A DNA stretch of 64,000 bases, taken from the NCBI RefSeq assembly GCF_035645195.1, contig NZ_DASQNA010000050.1:47300-111299 (forward strand). The letters run 5' to 3'. How positions within the stretch are numbered: position 1 is the stretch's first letter; the number at the start of each line of letters is the position of its first letter. This document shows positions 51,516-60,729 of the stretch, one piece after another. The translations under genes were made by a program, and so were the position numbers. The notes beneath the pieces are model-generated. The model saw only the letters and a list, made by a program, of their open reading frames with translations, searched no databases and was not told the DNA's origin. Source of the stretch: Paenibacillus sp. Its GTDB lineage: Bacteria > Bacillota > Bacilli > Paenibacillales > YIM-B00363.

Positions 51516-53540
51516 TTATTCCGTCAAATTTTTCAGCAAATCGCTGAAAATCGGCTTATCCCAAACGAGTTCCGCTTTTTTCTCTTCCGGAACTCCTCTA
51601 TAAATATAGTATATCTTCACTTTATCGTCTTCGTAAAAGACCTGAAGATCTTTGTTGAAAGATTGGTATTCCGACAGCCATTCCCGCAGCTCCGCGTACT
51701 CCGCCTCTCTCCGCGCATAGTCGGGTACCATTGACTCGTATATGACGGAGTTCGGATCGTGGCGAAACACTTCTTTCTCTTCGACGATATAGATGTGATA
51801 GGACACGTTCGGATCGGGAGCGATTTGATCCCTGCGCGTTAAAGGGAACGCTTGGGGCTCGAATTCCGAAATCAACGTCGAAATGTACTGATGCCTTCCG
51901 TTGCCGAGCGAGAGCGAATACCCTTCGACTTGGGAAAATACGATCCACGTATTATCGTAATGGCGCTTCGCCATTTCCAAATACTGTTCCGCCGCGGAAT
52001 CCCACATCATCTTATAGGGAATGATCGGCGTAAGCCGAATGGACAGCGCCCAGAAGGCGATGGCCGCGGCAGCCGCCAAGCATTCCGCAACGAATCTGAG
52101 GCGTTCCTTCGATCGAAACAAGGCGGAAGCCGCAGCATGCCACGCCACCCCGAGAGCCAAGCAAGTCGCCACCGTCCAAGCCGCGTCGCTTCGCGTCTGG
52201 ATGACCACGTTCTGCGTCAGCGTCCCGCCATACCAATAAAGGAAGAAGCACAGGGCGACGAACAGCACGACGAAGCCGTACGCGAACCGCCGGTCCCGGC
52301 GGCCGAACAGCGCGGCCAGCGCGACGACCGCTAGGCTGACGAGCCCCGCGTAATCCCATCGGTTGAGCGGCGGAGGCGTAAATTGGGCCTGCGCCAGCAA
52401 AAATTCCGAAGAGGTCGAATGCAGCCCGGCGCCGAACAACATCCCGTAGACGATCGGAATAAACACGACGACGACACAGGCAATGCCCGTCGCCGCGCCG
52501 ATCCAAAACTTGCTGACGCCTTCCCGCCCTTGGAAGAGCGCCATCAGCATCAGCAGCCCGAGCCCCAAGCCCGCATAGCCGAACGAGATAAAATGAGTGA
52601 AGCCCATGACAGCGCAGCCCGCCGCCCCGGTCCACAAATCCTGCCGGTTCCCGTTCGCGAAGTACTTGGAGAAGAAGTAAAGCGTCGGAAGCAGGAACAG
52701 CAGCGCGAACTCCTGCGGAAGCGTCGCCGCTTGGCGCGCCCAAGCATCGCCGACGCCGTGCAGCGGCTGGCCCGCCAGCCCGTACGCCGCCGCCGCGGCG
52801 ACGGCGGCGATGCGGCCGCCGCCCGTCCATCTCGAGACGACGAAGTACAGCCCCGCCGCAATCAAGCACGTACTCGTGGCGCCGAAATATTTGACGACGT
52901 ACAGAGTGTCGATTTGAGCGAACTTTTGAATGAACGCCATAAAAATAAATTGCCCTTGCGGGTAAATGCCGCCGACGAACAATTCGCGCTGGATGATATA
53001 TTTCGTCCACAGCAAAATGACGGCCCCGTCGGACATCGACGGCGCGGCGCTGTGCAGCGGGTCGTACCATCGCACGTACGCCGCCATCCCCATCGCGGCC
53101 AGGAACAACCCGACGGCGATCAACTTCGCCGGAGACATCCGGCGCACCGTCAGCCGCTTGTCGGTCCAGACCTTCCTCCCGAGCATATACTTCCATTCCA
53201 GCTTGAGCCGGAACGCGATTTCGACCAAATCGTAAAAACGAGCGCCGATCGCCGTGTACACGTCGACGCCCTTGTCCTTCTTCGGCGCGATATACGATCG
53301 CAAGATAAGGAACACCAAAATACCCATGATGGCCAACACTTCGAACAGCTTCGTGACGACGAGCAAATAGCCGAGCGCCATGTACAGGCAAGCCGCTTTC
53401 AGCGCGCCTGCGGCCAGCGTCTCCAGTCGGTCCTCGTAGGCGGTTCGGAAGATGAGCTTCGGAACGACGATCAGCAGCAGCCACCAGGCGAACGCGTAGT
53501 GAACGAGATGAAACAAATGATTCGCGACGCTCGAATACAT
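51516..53540 (-). CDS. Polytopic membrane protein, possible GT-C glycosyltransferase or polymerase
   Basis: 674 residues with about 12-14 membrane segments and a soluble C-terminal domain of about 140 residues. A large loop between the third and fourth segments contains IIQRELFVGGIYPQGQFIFM and WYDPLHSAAPSMSDG, in the position where GT-C enzymes carry an acidic catalytic loop. No signature of a named family stands out. The operon supplies a cytoplasmic PelF-type transferase, so this protein may polymerise or translocate the glycan. It has a strong GGAGGAG ribosome site and lies 15 bases from its upstream neighbour. Confidence 0.65.
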   Translation of the reverse strand: MYSSVANHLFHLVHYAFAWWLLLIVVPKLIFRTAYEDRLETLAAGALKAACLYMALGYLLVVTKLFEVLAIMGILVFLILRSYIAPKKDKGVDVYTAIGARFYDLVEIAFRLKLEWKYMLGRKVWTDKRLTVRRMSPAKLIAVGLFLAAMGMAAYVRWYDPLHSAAPSMSDGAVILLWTKYIIQRELFVGGIYPQGQFIFMAFIQKFAQIDTLYVVKYFGATSTCLIAAGLYFVVSRWTGGGRIAAVAAAAAYGLAGQPLHGVGDAWARQAATLPQEFALLFLLPTLYFFSKYFANGNRQDLWTGAAGCAVMGFTHFISFGYAGLGLGLLMLMALFQGREGVSKFWIGAATGIACVVVVFIPIVYGMLFGAGLHSTSSEFLLAQAQFTPPPLNRWDYAGLVSLAVVALAALFGRRDRRFAYGFVVLFVALCFFLYWYGGTLTQNVVIQTRSDAAWTVATCLALGVAWHAAASALFRSKERLRFVAECLAAAAAIAFWALSIRLTPIIPYKMMWDSAAEQYLEMAKRHYDNTWIVFSQVEGYSLSLGNGRHQYISTLISEFEPQAFPLTRRDQIAPDPNVSYHIYIVEEKEVFRHDPNSVIYESMVPDYARREAEYAELREWLSEYQSFNKDLQVFYEDDKVKIYYIYRGVPEEKKAELVWDKPIFSDLLKNLTE

Positions 53541-53555
53541 GCCGCTCCTCCTCCC

Positions 53556-55148
53556 TTAGCCGGCCGCATATAAGTAGTAATCCAGCTTATTGAGGACCTT
53601 CAGCATGTGACGCACCGACAAGACGGCGAAGACGATGCTGCCCGCCAGCAGCCCGAAAATCGCCGTGTCGTATTCGAACCAGCGGCTCAGCAGAAAGCCG
53701 ACGAGCGCGTTGACGCCCACCGCCGGAATGATCGATCGGTTGACCATGTCCGCTTGGGACAGCGAAAACAAAATGACCGCGTTCATCAAGGCGATCGCCA
53801 GAATGACGTAAGCGATCAACGCGACGACGAAGACGAATTCCGTCGTGTCCGAGCTGATCAACGGCTTCCCGGCATACCCCACATACCAATCGTTCGCGAG
53901 ATGCATGCCCTTCCACACGAGCGCCGCGCTCGCGACCGACGTAACGACGATCACGCCGAACATTTTAAAATAAACTTTCTTAAAGAAGCGGTTCATGCGA
54001 TCCGTCTCCGCTCCCCAGTACTGCTTCTGACTGTCTTCCAGGTCGAGCATCAGCTTATGCACGATGACCTCGCTGACGCCGAGCGGCACCATCAGCACGA
54101 GCAGCGCGAAGTCGAGCCCCAGCTCGTATTCCCCGCGAAACCAAATAAAGTACGGCATATACGAATCATGGGCGGACCAAGCGTTGATCCGGTCGATGAA
54201 TAAGAAAAAAAAGTAAAGAAACCCGTATATAAAATACGGCATGACCGAATATACCGTGATGGACATGCGGGGCAGCTGCGGAGTAATGCCCTTCTCCTCT
54301 TTCCGTTCCGCGACTTTGAAGAAGTACAGGACGAGCAGCATGCCCGTCGCCGAAACGATGCTGATCGAAATGAGCTGGGCGAAAATGATGTCGAGCGGCG
54401 TAAACGTCATGAGCAAAAACACGATGAATATGCCCATGATGATCAATCCGGTGAACGTCAGCTCCCGCCTCAAAATGTACATGACCGTCACGGACAGCCA
54501 AATCGATGTCAGGAAGAAGAAGTACAGGACGATGTACATGAACATGTTCATCGGAAATACGTTAAAGACGACGTTAAAGCCGTAGATCAGCACGCAGGTG
54601 ACCAGACAGGTCACATACCCGGCCCGGATGAATTGGAACGTCACCCTGCGGCCCATATTGTAATAGCCTTGGAATAAATAGAAAAACCCTCTTCGCGCGA
54701 TCGCCTGCGTATAGCCGCCGACGACGATAAAGCTGAGGATCGTCCCGATCGCGATGCACGTCGCCAGCTCCACGGTCAAATACTCGTAAGACCAGAGGGA
54801 GAACTTCAGCGTCAGCATCGAGACTACGGATATGGCCATCGGCAGCGCGAAAATGACGCCGCGCAAAAAGCTCTTCGTCAGCTCGAACGTGACGTATACC
54901 ATGTTGCGCTTCGGGGGCGGTTCGAACGGCGTCACGACGACGCGCTGTTGGATATGCTCCCAAATCGTATCCGCCAGCTCGAATACGTCCTGCATCCCGA
55001 GCTGCTCGCTCGCCCGGCTGTCGTTCCAACCCATGGACTCCAGCAGAGCCGCGATCTCGAATCGGTCCTCGGGGAACATGTTCCGTTTCTGCACTTCCTC
55101 GACGACCCGTTCGTACAGCGCCCTGCGATTGTGCACCGCGAGCGTCAT
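53556..55148 (-). CDS. Polytopic membrane protein, PelG-like exporter candidate
   Basis: 530 residues. An 85-residue soluble N-terminal region (ALYERVVEEVQKRNMFPEDR) is followed by about 12 membrane segments. The topology, an internal FRGEYELGLDFALLVLMVPL and the neighbourhood of a PelF-type transferase resemble PelG, the MATE-like exporter of the Pel system. PelG is shorter (about 456) and lacks the N-terminal region, and direct sequence similarity by eye is limited. The start overlaps the coiled-coil gene stop by four bases. The exporter role is inferred mainly from context. Confidence 0.6.
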   Translation of the reverse strand: MTLAVHNRRALYERVVEEVQKRNMFPEDRFEIAALLESMGWNDSRASEQLGMQDVFELADTIWEHIQQRVVVTPFEPPPKRNMVYVTFELTKSFLRGVIFALPMAISVVSMLTLKFSLWSYEYLTVELATCIAIGTILSFIVVGGYTQAIARRGFFYLFQGYYNMGRRVTFQFIRAGYVTCLVTCVLIYGFNVVFNVFPMNMFMYIVLYFFFLTSIWLSVTVMYILRRELTFTGLIIMGIFIVFLLMTFTPLDIIFAQLISISIVSATGMLLVLYFFKVAERKEEKGITPQLPRMSITVYSVMPYFIYGFLYFFFLFIDRINAWSAHDSYMPYFIWFRGEYELGLDFALLVLMVPLGVSEVIVHKLMLDLEDSQKQYWGAETDRMNRFFKKVYFKMFGVIVVTSVASAALVWKGMHLANDWYVGYAGKPLISSDTTEFVFVVALIAYVILAIALMNAVILFSLSQADMVNRSIIPAVGVNALVGFLLSRWFEYDTAIFGLLAGSIVFAVLSVRHMLKVLNKLDYYLYAAG

Positions 55149-56521
55149 TGCCTATCCCCCTCGCTTAAAGAGGGTACGATCATATGAACGATCAAATCGG
55201 GCAGCTTCCCTTCGCGGTCGGCATCCTGCACGATTTGCGGCGTGATGACCTGATGTTTGGCGGCGATCAAACGGCCGTCATGCGCATACAGCGCCTCGCC
55301 CGCCAGCTTCCCGACGATATACCGGTTCCGGATCGCGACGATCTCCTCGCTAAGCGCCGAACTCCCTGCCGGCTCGGATTTCGCCCGATCCGTCTGTTCG
55401 ACGCGAGCCGCGGCGGCCGGCGGCGGAGACGCCGATGGCTCGGGCTGAGCGGCCGCGGTCGGTTGAACCGCCGGAGGCGGAACCGAAGGCGCGATTGAAC
55501 CCGCCGGAGTCGAGGACGCTTCGTGCGGCGTCTGCGCGGATTTCGCGGTCTGGCTTCCGAAAAATTCGGACGATCTGCTCTCCGCTCTCTCTTCCGCCGC
55601 GTAGGCCTCATCCTCTAAGCTTCCGTCCAAATATTCGTGAATGTCCCCCCAGAACGTCGATGGCTTCGTCTTTTTCGCAGTCGGCGGCGCCGATTGCTCC
55701 CGCTTTCGTTGAACGTAACGGGCTGGCGCCAGCGGGAGGACGGAGCCGAGGGAAGAGGCGGCCTGAAGCTCCCGCTCCGCCGCGGGCTCTTCCTCCCGCT
55801 CCTCCCGTCGCTCTTCCGGCTCCTCCCGCTCCGCGGGCTTTTCTTTCTCGAGCGCCCGCTCCTGCGCGAGATCCTCTTCCGGCGCTTGCTTCTCCACGAT
55901 CGTTCGCAGCTTGAATTGGATGACCTTGGCCCGCTGGTGGAGAGCGGCAAGCTCCTGCTCGCCCCTCTCCAGCGGGGATGGCTCGGACGCCGCTTCCGGC
56001 TCGGCTTCCGCGCGCGCTTTGGCGGCGGCCGCCTCGGCGAGCGAAGCGTCGCTCTCCTGCGCGGCCTGCTGTGCGTCAGGCATCGCCTCCAAGCGCTCGA
56101 CCTTGCGAAGCATCTCGCTTAATTCCTCCAGCAGGTCGCGGAACGTCTCCTCGTACGTGCGCGCCTGCCCCTCGACTTGCTCCAGCCGCTTGCGGGACTG
56201 CTCCTCTCTCGCACGCATCTTGGCCAGTACCGCGTCCGCTTCCAGCTCGCCCAGCGCGCGCAGCGCCTTCTTGCTCTGCGCGAGACGGGCGCCGGCGGCG
56301 TCGAACTGCGCTTCCCGGCTTCTGCGCTCTTCCAGCTCCGTTTCCAGCCGGGCGGCTTCTTCCCGCAGCGAATCCGCCTCCTTGGCAAGCTCCGCGATCC
56401 GGTTGCGAAGCTTCGCCGTTTCCAACTCCTGCAAATGCTTCAGCTTGCGGAAATATTCCGCCGTCTTCTTCGGATGAAGACCGAACAATCTCCTCCGGAG
56501 CGGTTTCTTCCAATCGCTCAT
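55145..56521 (-). CDS. Coiled-coil protein with conserved C-terminal domain
   Basis: 458 residues. The N-terminus (LFGLHPKKTAEYFRKLKHLQ) recalls DivIVA/GpsB-type membrane-curvature proteins. About 40-160 is continuous coiled coil. About 170-400 is a low-complexity Glu/Ala/Pro-rich linker. The last 55 residues form a compact domain (RNRYIVGKLAGEALYAHDGR, KHQVITPQIVQDADREGKLP) like those attached to PRC-barrel proteins. There is no signal peptide or membrane segment. It may scaffold the exopolysaccharide machine at the membrane. ATGA coupling to the next gene supports a joint function. Confidence 0.6.
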   Translation of the reverse strand: MSDWKKPLRRRLFGLHPKKTAEYFRKLKHLQELETAKLRNRIAELAKEADSLREEAARLETELEERRSREAQFDAAGARLAQSKKALRALGELEADAVLAKMRAREEQSRKRLEQVEGQARTYEETFRDLLEELSEMLRKVERLEAMPDAQQAAQESDASLAEAAAAKARAEAEPEAASEPSPLERGEQELAALHQRAKVIQFKLRTIVEKQAPEEDLAQERALEKEKPAEREEPEERREEREEEPAAERELQAASSLGSVLPLAPARYVQRKREQSAPPTAKKTKPSTFWGDIHEYLDGSLEDEAYAAEERAESRSSEFFGSQTAKSAQTPHEASSTPAGSIAPSVPPPAVQPTAAAQPEPSASPPPAAAARVEQTDRAKSEPAGSSALSEEIVAIRNRYIVGKLAGEALYAHDGRLIAAKHQVITPQIVQDADREGKLPDLIVHMIVPSLSEGDRQ

Positions 56522-56553
56522 CGTTCCACCCCCTGCCGCGGCGCCCGCATCGT

Positions 56554-56961
56554 TTATTCCTCTTCCTTGCTGCGCTGCTCAGCCTTCTCCGCGACGTCCT
56601 GCAGCCGCTTCCTCATATCGGATACCATGGATTGTTGACGCTCCAGCAGCAGCGTCTCCAGCTCCCGATGTTTCGCCATCGCCGCTTCGTACCGTTCCGT
56701 CGCTTCCTGGACCTGCATCGTCGCCGCCATGTGCTCCTCCAGCAGCTCCTTCGCCAGCGCATCGCCGCGCTCCGGCGCGGCGAGCTCCGCTCGCATCCGG
56801 TCGATCTCCGCGCGAAGCTCGGCGCATTCCCGCTCCAGCGTTTGCAATTGCGTTACTAACCCGCTATTGAGCGCTTCATGGGACTGTTTGCTCTGTTCGA
56901 TCGCATCCTCTACCGACTTCGGAGAGTAGCCCCATAAAGCTCTTTTGGTCACTCTAGTCAT
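56554..56961 (-). CDS. Small coiled-coil protein, DivIVA-like N-terminus
   Basis: 135 residues. MTRVTKRALWGYSPKSVEDA resembles the DivIVA entry motif (GYSP followed by a helix), and the remainder is coiled coil (TQLQTLERECAELRAEIDRM). It ends in a charged tail. It lies 25 bases after the PelF-type gene and 32 bases before the larger coiled-coil gene, on the same transcript. It could pair with that protein to place the synthase. Function is inferred from structure and context only. Confidence 0.6.
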   Translation of the reverse strand: MTRVTKRALWGYSPKSVEDAIEQSKQSHEALNSGLVTQLQTLERECAELRAEIDRMRAELAAPERGDALAKELLEEHMAATMQVQEATERYEAAMAKHRELETLLLERQQSMVSDMRKRLQDVAEKAEQRSKEEE

Positions 56962-56986
56962 CGCCGTTCCCCTTTTGCCCGCAGCG

Positions 56987-58768
56987 TCACGCGCTTCGGC
57001 CCGCCGCGCCGCCCGCTACCAGGGCGACGTAGGCTTCATACTTATACAGCTCTTGGAACGCCTTGTCGTACTCGCCGATCCGATTGAACGCCTGTGCGAT
57101 TTCGGCCATAAGCACCGGCGCGAGCACGGAATCCGGCTGCAGCCAGAGCGCTTTCTGGAACTGCACGATCGCTTTCTGGTCGTACCCGCTCGCGGCGAGC
57201 GCGTAGCCTTTCTCCATCAGAAGCTTCTGCTCCTCCAATGTCGACGCGGCGCGCGCCGCCGGCTCCTCCGTCTTCGCGGCCGCGGCCGGCATCCACTCTT
57301 CCGCCCGAACAGCCAATTTAATGTAGCTCTTCAGGTGAAGCTCCAGCACCCGGTCGAGCGTGAACAGACTAAGCGCTCTTTGCCGGCCTTCTCTGCCCAA
57401 CTCTTCGCGCAGCTCTCGATTGCGCAGCAGCTTCATCAGCGCCTCCGCCATCTCCCGGCTGTCGCGCGGAGACACTAACAGCCCCGTGTCGCCCAGCGCT
57501 TCTTTCACGCCCCCGACGTCCGTCGCGACGACGGGCTTGCCGGTCATCATCGCTTCGACGACGGAATACGGGAACGCCTCCGAAATGCTGGAGAGCGCGA
57601 TCACGTCTCCGCTTTGATACGCCGCGGACGTGTTGCCGGTATGCCCGGCGAAAATGAACGAATTCCCGAGCTGCAGCTCTTCCTTCAACGCCAAACATTG
57701 CTCGTAATACGCCGGTACGGATACGGAACCGTAAACGACGAATTTCGTCTCCGGCATGCTCTCCTTGACCGCGGCGGCGGCCCGCATGAAGGTCATGATG
57801 TCTTTGATCGGGTCGATGCGCGCGACCATGACGACGGTCGGCGTCGCCTGCGGCGCCGGGGGCGCCTCCGTGAACACCTTCTCGTCCACGCCGTTGTAAA
57901 TGACCTTGACGTTGGAGGGAGCGACGCCGAACCGCGTTTCCCATCGCATGTTGTATTGGCAGACGGGAGACACTTGATCGGCGAACGCGTAGTTCATCGT
58001 CGTGATCGATTGGACGAACCGGATCAAGAACGTGCTTAAATAGGAAGAATATCCGTTCCTCGACAGCGATAAATACTGCTCTCTCAAATAAACGCCGTGC
58101 TCCGTGAGCAGGTAAGGCGTATTGTTCGCCAGCTTCGACAGTACGCACGGAATGCCGCAAAACGCGGCGGCCGACGAATGCGTGACATGAACGTCGGGAA
58201 GCGGAGTATTTAAAATATTAAGAAATCTGTAAATCCATCCGAGGCTTTGGTTCAGGCCGTAAATGTCCGGCTGACCGATCCGGTTTTCCTTGTCCGCGGA
58301 AGCCCGGAGGATGATGTCCTTGAACGTGTTCCAAGTCAATTCGGACTTGAAGGTGACTTTGTATTCGTAATACTTAAAATACTCATGCATGCGCAGCAAA
58401 GTTTCGGCGAATCGAACCGGTTGTTTGTGCTGAGCGATAATTTCTAAAATCAACTCGCGAAAGAGCGGAATGAAGTTTTTCTCGATATCTTGACTGTGCG
58501 TCGCATGCTTCATTTTATAGATATGAGAGAATGGCGTTTCCAAATGCTCCGCCGGCTCCTCCGTGCCCCACAAAGGCATTTTGATCAATGCCGACGGATT
58601 CGGAAGCTGGAATTTTTGCGTCACGAAAGGGTTCATCAGCACGCTGTAAATGACGTAATCGACGGAAGTAAGCTTTTGAATCAAAATGTCGCACCACGTG
58701 CTTACGCCGCCTTGGTGAAACGGATACGTCCCTTCCGTAGCCAGCATGACTTTTATCCTATCATTCAC
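56987..58768 (-). CDS. pelF: PelF-type family 4 glycosyltransferase with C-terminal TPR-like tail
   Basis: 593 residues. PelF hallmarks are VMLATEGTYPFHQGGVSTWC at the N-terminus, HVTHSSAAAFCGIPCVLSKL, LLTEHGVYLREQYLSLSRNG and CQYNMRWETRFGVAPSNVKV. The GT4 donor site follows with VVMVARIDPIKDIMTFMRAA, the EX7E region SSISEAFPYSVVEAMMTGKP and VATDVGGVKEALGDTGLLVS. PelF uses UDP-linked hexosamine to build Pel polysaccharide. About 110 extra C-terminal residues form a TPR-like segment (KGYALAASGYDQKAIVQFQK), absent from classical PelF. It leads the seven-gene operon and has GGGGGAGG eight bases upstream. Confidence 0.87.
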   Translation of the reverse strand: MNDRIKVMLATEGTYPFHQGGVSTWCDILIQKLTSVDYVIYSVLMNPFVTQKFQLPNPSALIKMPLWGTEEPAEHLETPFSHIYKMKHATHSQDIEKNFIPLFRELILEIIAQHKQPVRFAETLLRMHEYFKYYEYKVTFKSELTWNTFKDIILRASADKENRIGQPDIYGLNQSLGWIYRFLNILNTPLPDVHVTHSSAAAFCGIPCVLSKLANNTPYLLTEHGVYLREQYLSLSRNGYSSYLSTFLIRFVQSITTMNYAFADQVSPVCQYNMRWETRFGVAPSNVKVIYNGVDEKVFTEAPPAPQATPTVVMVARIDPIKDIMTFMRAAAAVKESMPETKFVVYGSVSVPAYYEQCLALKEELQLGNSFIFAGHTGNTSAAYQSGDVIALSSISEAFPYSVVEAMMTGKPVVATDVGGVKEALGDTGLLVSPRDSREMAEALMKLLRNRELREELGREGRQRALSLFTLDRVLELHLKSYIKLAVRAEEWMPAAAAKTEEPAARAASTLEEQKLLMEKGYALAASGYDQKAIVQFQKALWLQPDSVLAPVLMAEIAQAFNRIGEYDKAFQELYKYEAYVALVAGGAAGRSA

Positions 58769-58807
58769 GGCGCCTCCCCCTTTCTTTTTATACTAAAATC
58801 TAGAAAA

Positions 58808-58836
58808 ATTATATGGTTCGCATGGTTAAATTTCAA
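58808..58836 (-). promoter_or_regulatory. Sigma-A promoter of the exopolysaccharide operon
   Basis: TTGAAA (58836-58831), exactly 17 bases, then TATAAT (58813-58808) on the minus strand. The start should be near 58801, leaving a leader of about 33 bases before pelF. Confidence 0.85.
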
Positions 58837-58847
58837 CGAAACATGCG
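58819..58847. promoter_or_regulatory. Inverted repeat bracketing the -35 box of the exopolysaccharide promoter
   Basis: CGCATG and CATGCG, 17 bases apart, enclose the TTGAAA box. A dimeric repressor bound here would block the promoter. The regulator is unknown. Confidence 0.4.
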
Positions 58848-58923
58848 CTCTAACCTGTAAATACAAATAAATCTTAACACAACCAGCTAAACAAAAAATG
58901 AACAGCGATACCGATCGGTTCCG

Positions 58924-58951
58924 TTGTTTCCTCCGCCGATTATGTTATCAT
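58924..58951 (+). promoter_or_regulatory. Candidate promoter of the ABC exporter gene
   Basis: TTGTTT, 16 bases, TATCAT; ends 34 bases before the ATG at 58986. Moderate match. Confidence 0.45.
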
Positions 58952-58985
58952 GAAGCTAAAACGCACCGGCGACCGAGGGACCGCA

Positions 58986-60680
58986 ATGCATATCATCCGG
59001 CGATTCATTATTTTGCTTCGACCGCATTACAAGCAAGGAGCGGCGATTTCCGCGCTCATGCTGCTTTCCACGGCGTTGACGACGATCAGCCCGTTTTTTT
59101 ATAAGGAACTGATCGATCAAGGCATCCTGAACGGCGATTCGCGCACCCTATTCGCCATGCTGCTCGTCATCGGACTGTCCATGGCGGCGCAGGAAGCGAT
59201 CTATTTGCTTCGGATCCGCTTTCAAATCCGGCTGCGCAAAGATTTATTCGTTCGGCTGCGCCTGCAGCTGTACGCCCATTTCATGCGTTTGCCGCAATCG
59301 TTTTATTCGGAGCGTCACAAAGGACGACTCCTTTCCAGAATAACATCGGACGTGGAAGCCGTCCAAAACCTTCTTCTGGATAAGTTTGTTTCTTTCGGCC
59401 AAAGCTTGTTCGTCGGCCTGTTCATTTTCGCGATCATTCTGATCGTCGATTGGCGCATGGCGGCGGCGTCGACCGCCGTGCTGCCGCTGCTCTACCTCAT
59501 TTACGTCCGTTTCCGCGCCAAGCTGTCCGAACGCAGCCGGAAAGTGCAGGAAAAACAAGAAGCTCAGATGGAAAGATTGCAGGAAGATTTGGCGATGGTG
59601 AAAGCCATTCAAGCGTATTCCGTCGAGGAGCGGCACATCGATCTAGCGCGCGAGGTTCTGTATGAGACGGAAGACGCAAGGAGCGAATTCAGCCGCACTT
59701 ACGCGCGCGCCTCCTCTTCCACGGTCGTCATTAACATTGTAGGGTTAATCGTCATTTGGGGAATGGGCGGCGTCGCCGTCATGGAGCAGCGGATCACGTT
59801 GGGCACGCTTGTGGCCGTATCTTTTTATCTCAACTATATCATCGGCTTGTTCTTCAACGCTTACTACGCCGTGATGGGCTTTCATGTATCGGCGCCGGCG
59901 GCCCGGCGCATCTTCGAAGTGTTGGACAAGCCCCTGTCGGATTCGCCCGAAGAGGGTACGATGCCAGCGTCGTTTCGCGGGGCGGCCGTCGTGTTCAAGG
60001 ACGTTTCGTTCGCATACGATAAAGGAGCGAAGCCCGTCTTGCAGAGCGTCGACGTATCTTTGTCTCCGGGGGATTTCGCCGGCGTCGTCGGCGGGAGCGG
60101 GCAGGGCAAGACGACGCTCGTCAACCTGCTGTTACGCTTCTACGACCCTGACCGCGGGGCGATCGAAATCGGCGGAACCGACATCCGGAAGTTTCGGCTT
60201 GCGGAGCTACGCCGGCAGATCGGCTATATTCCGCAGGAGGACCTGCTCTTCAACGCGTCCATTCGCGAGAACATCGTCATGGGCCGCGCCGGCGTTACGG
60301 AGGAGCAGTTCGTTCGGGCCTGCCGGCTCGCGAAGGTGCACGAGTTCGCCGAACGGCTGGAGCTCGGCTACGAAACTTCCGCGGGACAGCAAGGCCAGCG
60401 CCTGTCCGGCGGACAGCGGAAACGGGTGCTGATCGCGCGAGCGCTGCTGGAGGATCCGTACCTGTTGGTCTTCGACGAAGCTACGGCATCGCTCGACGAA
60501 GACGCCGAACAGGAAATTCTCGAGTCGATCGCCGCCTTGTCCGCAGGCCGCATCATTCTCTTCATCTCGCATAAGCTGAGAAATTTGTCCTACGCGAACA
60601 AAGTGCTGGTGGTGGAGAGCGGCACGGTTCGCACCGTAATGGATAAAAATGAAATACAAAAAATGGTTGAAAAGTACTAG
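58986..60680 (+). CDS. ABC transporter (permease-ATPase fusion), RiPP exporter
   Basis: 564 residues from ATG 58986 behind GAGGGA. Six membrane segments (about 20-300) are fused to one ATPase: Walker A GGSGQGKTTLVNLLLRF, Q-loop IGYIPQEDLLFNASIREN, signature RLSGGQRKRVLIARAL, Walker B LLVFDEATASLDEDAE and H-loop FISHKLRNLSY. There is no N-terminal C39 peptidase domain, so leader removal must be done by another enzyme, here the B2 protein. It matches the D-type exporter of lasso peptide clusters and probably exports the peptide encoded 49 bases downstream. Confidence 0.88.
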   Translation: MHIIRRFIILLRPHYKQGAAISALMLLSTALTTISPFFYKELIDQGILNGDSRTLFAMLLVIGLSMAAQEAIYLLRIRFQIRLRKDLFVRLRLQLYAHFMRLPQSFYSERHKGRLLSRITSDVEAVQNLLLDKFVSFGQSLFVGLFIFAIILIVDWRMAAASTAVLPLLYLIYVRFRAKLSERSRKVQEKQEAQMERLQEDLAMVKAIQAYSVEERHIDLAREVLYETEDARSEFSRTYARASSSTVVINIVGLIVIWGMGGVAVMEQRITLGTLVAVSFYLNYIIGLFFNAYYAVMGFHVSAPAARRIFEVLDKPLSDSPEEGTMPASFRGAAVVFKDVSFAYDKGAKPVLQSVDVSLSPGDFAGVVGGSGQGKTTLVNLLLRFYDPDRGAIEIGGTDIRKFRLAELRRQIGYIPQEDLLFNASIRENIVMGRAGVTEEQFVRACRLAKVHEFAERLELGYETSAGQQGQRLSGGQRKRVLIARALLEDPYLLVFDEATASLDEDAEQEILESIAALSAGRIILFISHKLRNLSYANKVLVVESGTVRTVMDKNEIQKMVEKY

Positions 60681-60695
60681 TGCTGTTGATATGAT
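60667..60695 (+). promoter_or_regulatory. Internal promoter for the RiPP precursor
   Basis: TTGAAA (60667-60672), 17 bases, TATGAT (60690-60695), overlapping the last codons of the exporter gene. It would give the precursor a short leader of about 28 bases and expression independent of the exporter. Confidence 0.65.
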
Positions 60696-60729
60696 CAATC
60701 TAAAATCACCGATGGAGGTGAATCGATTC

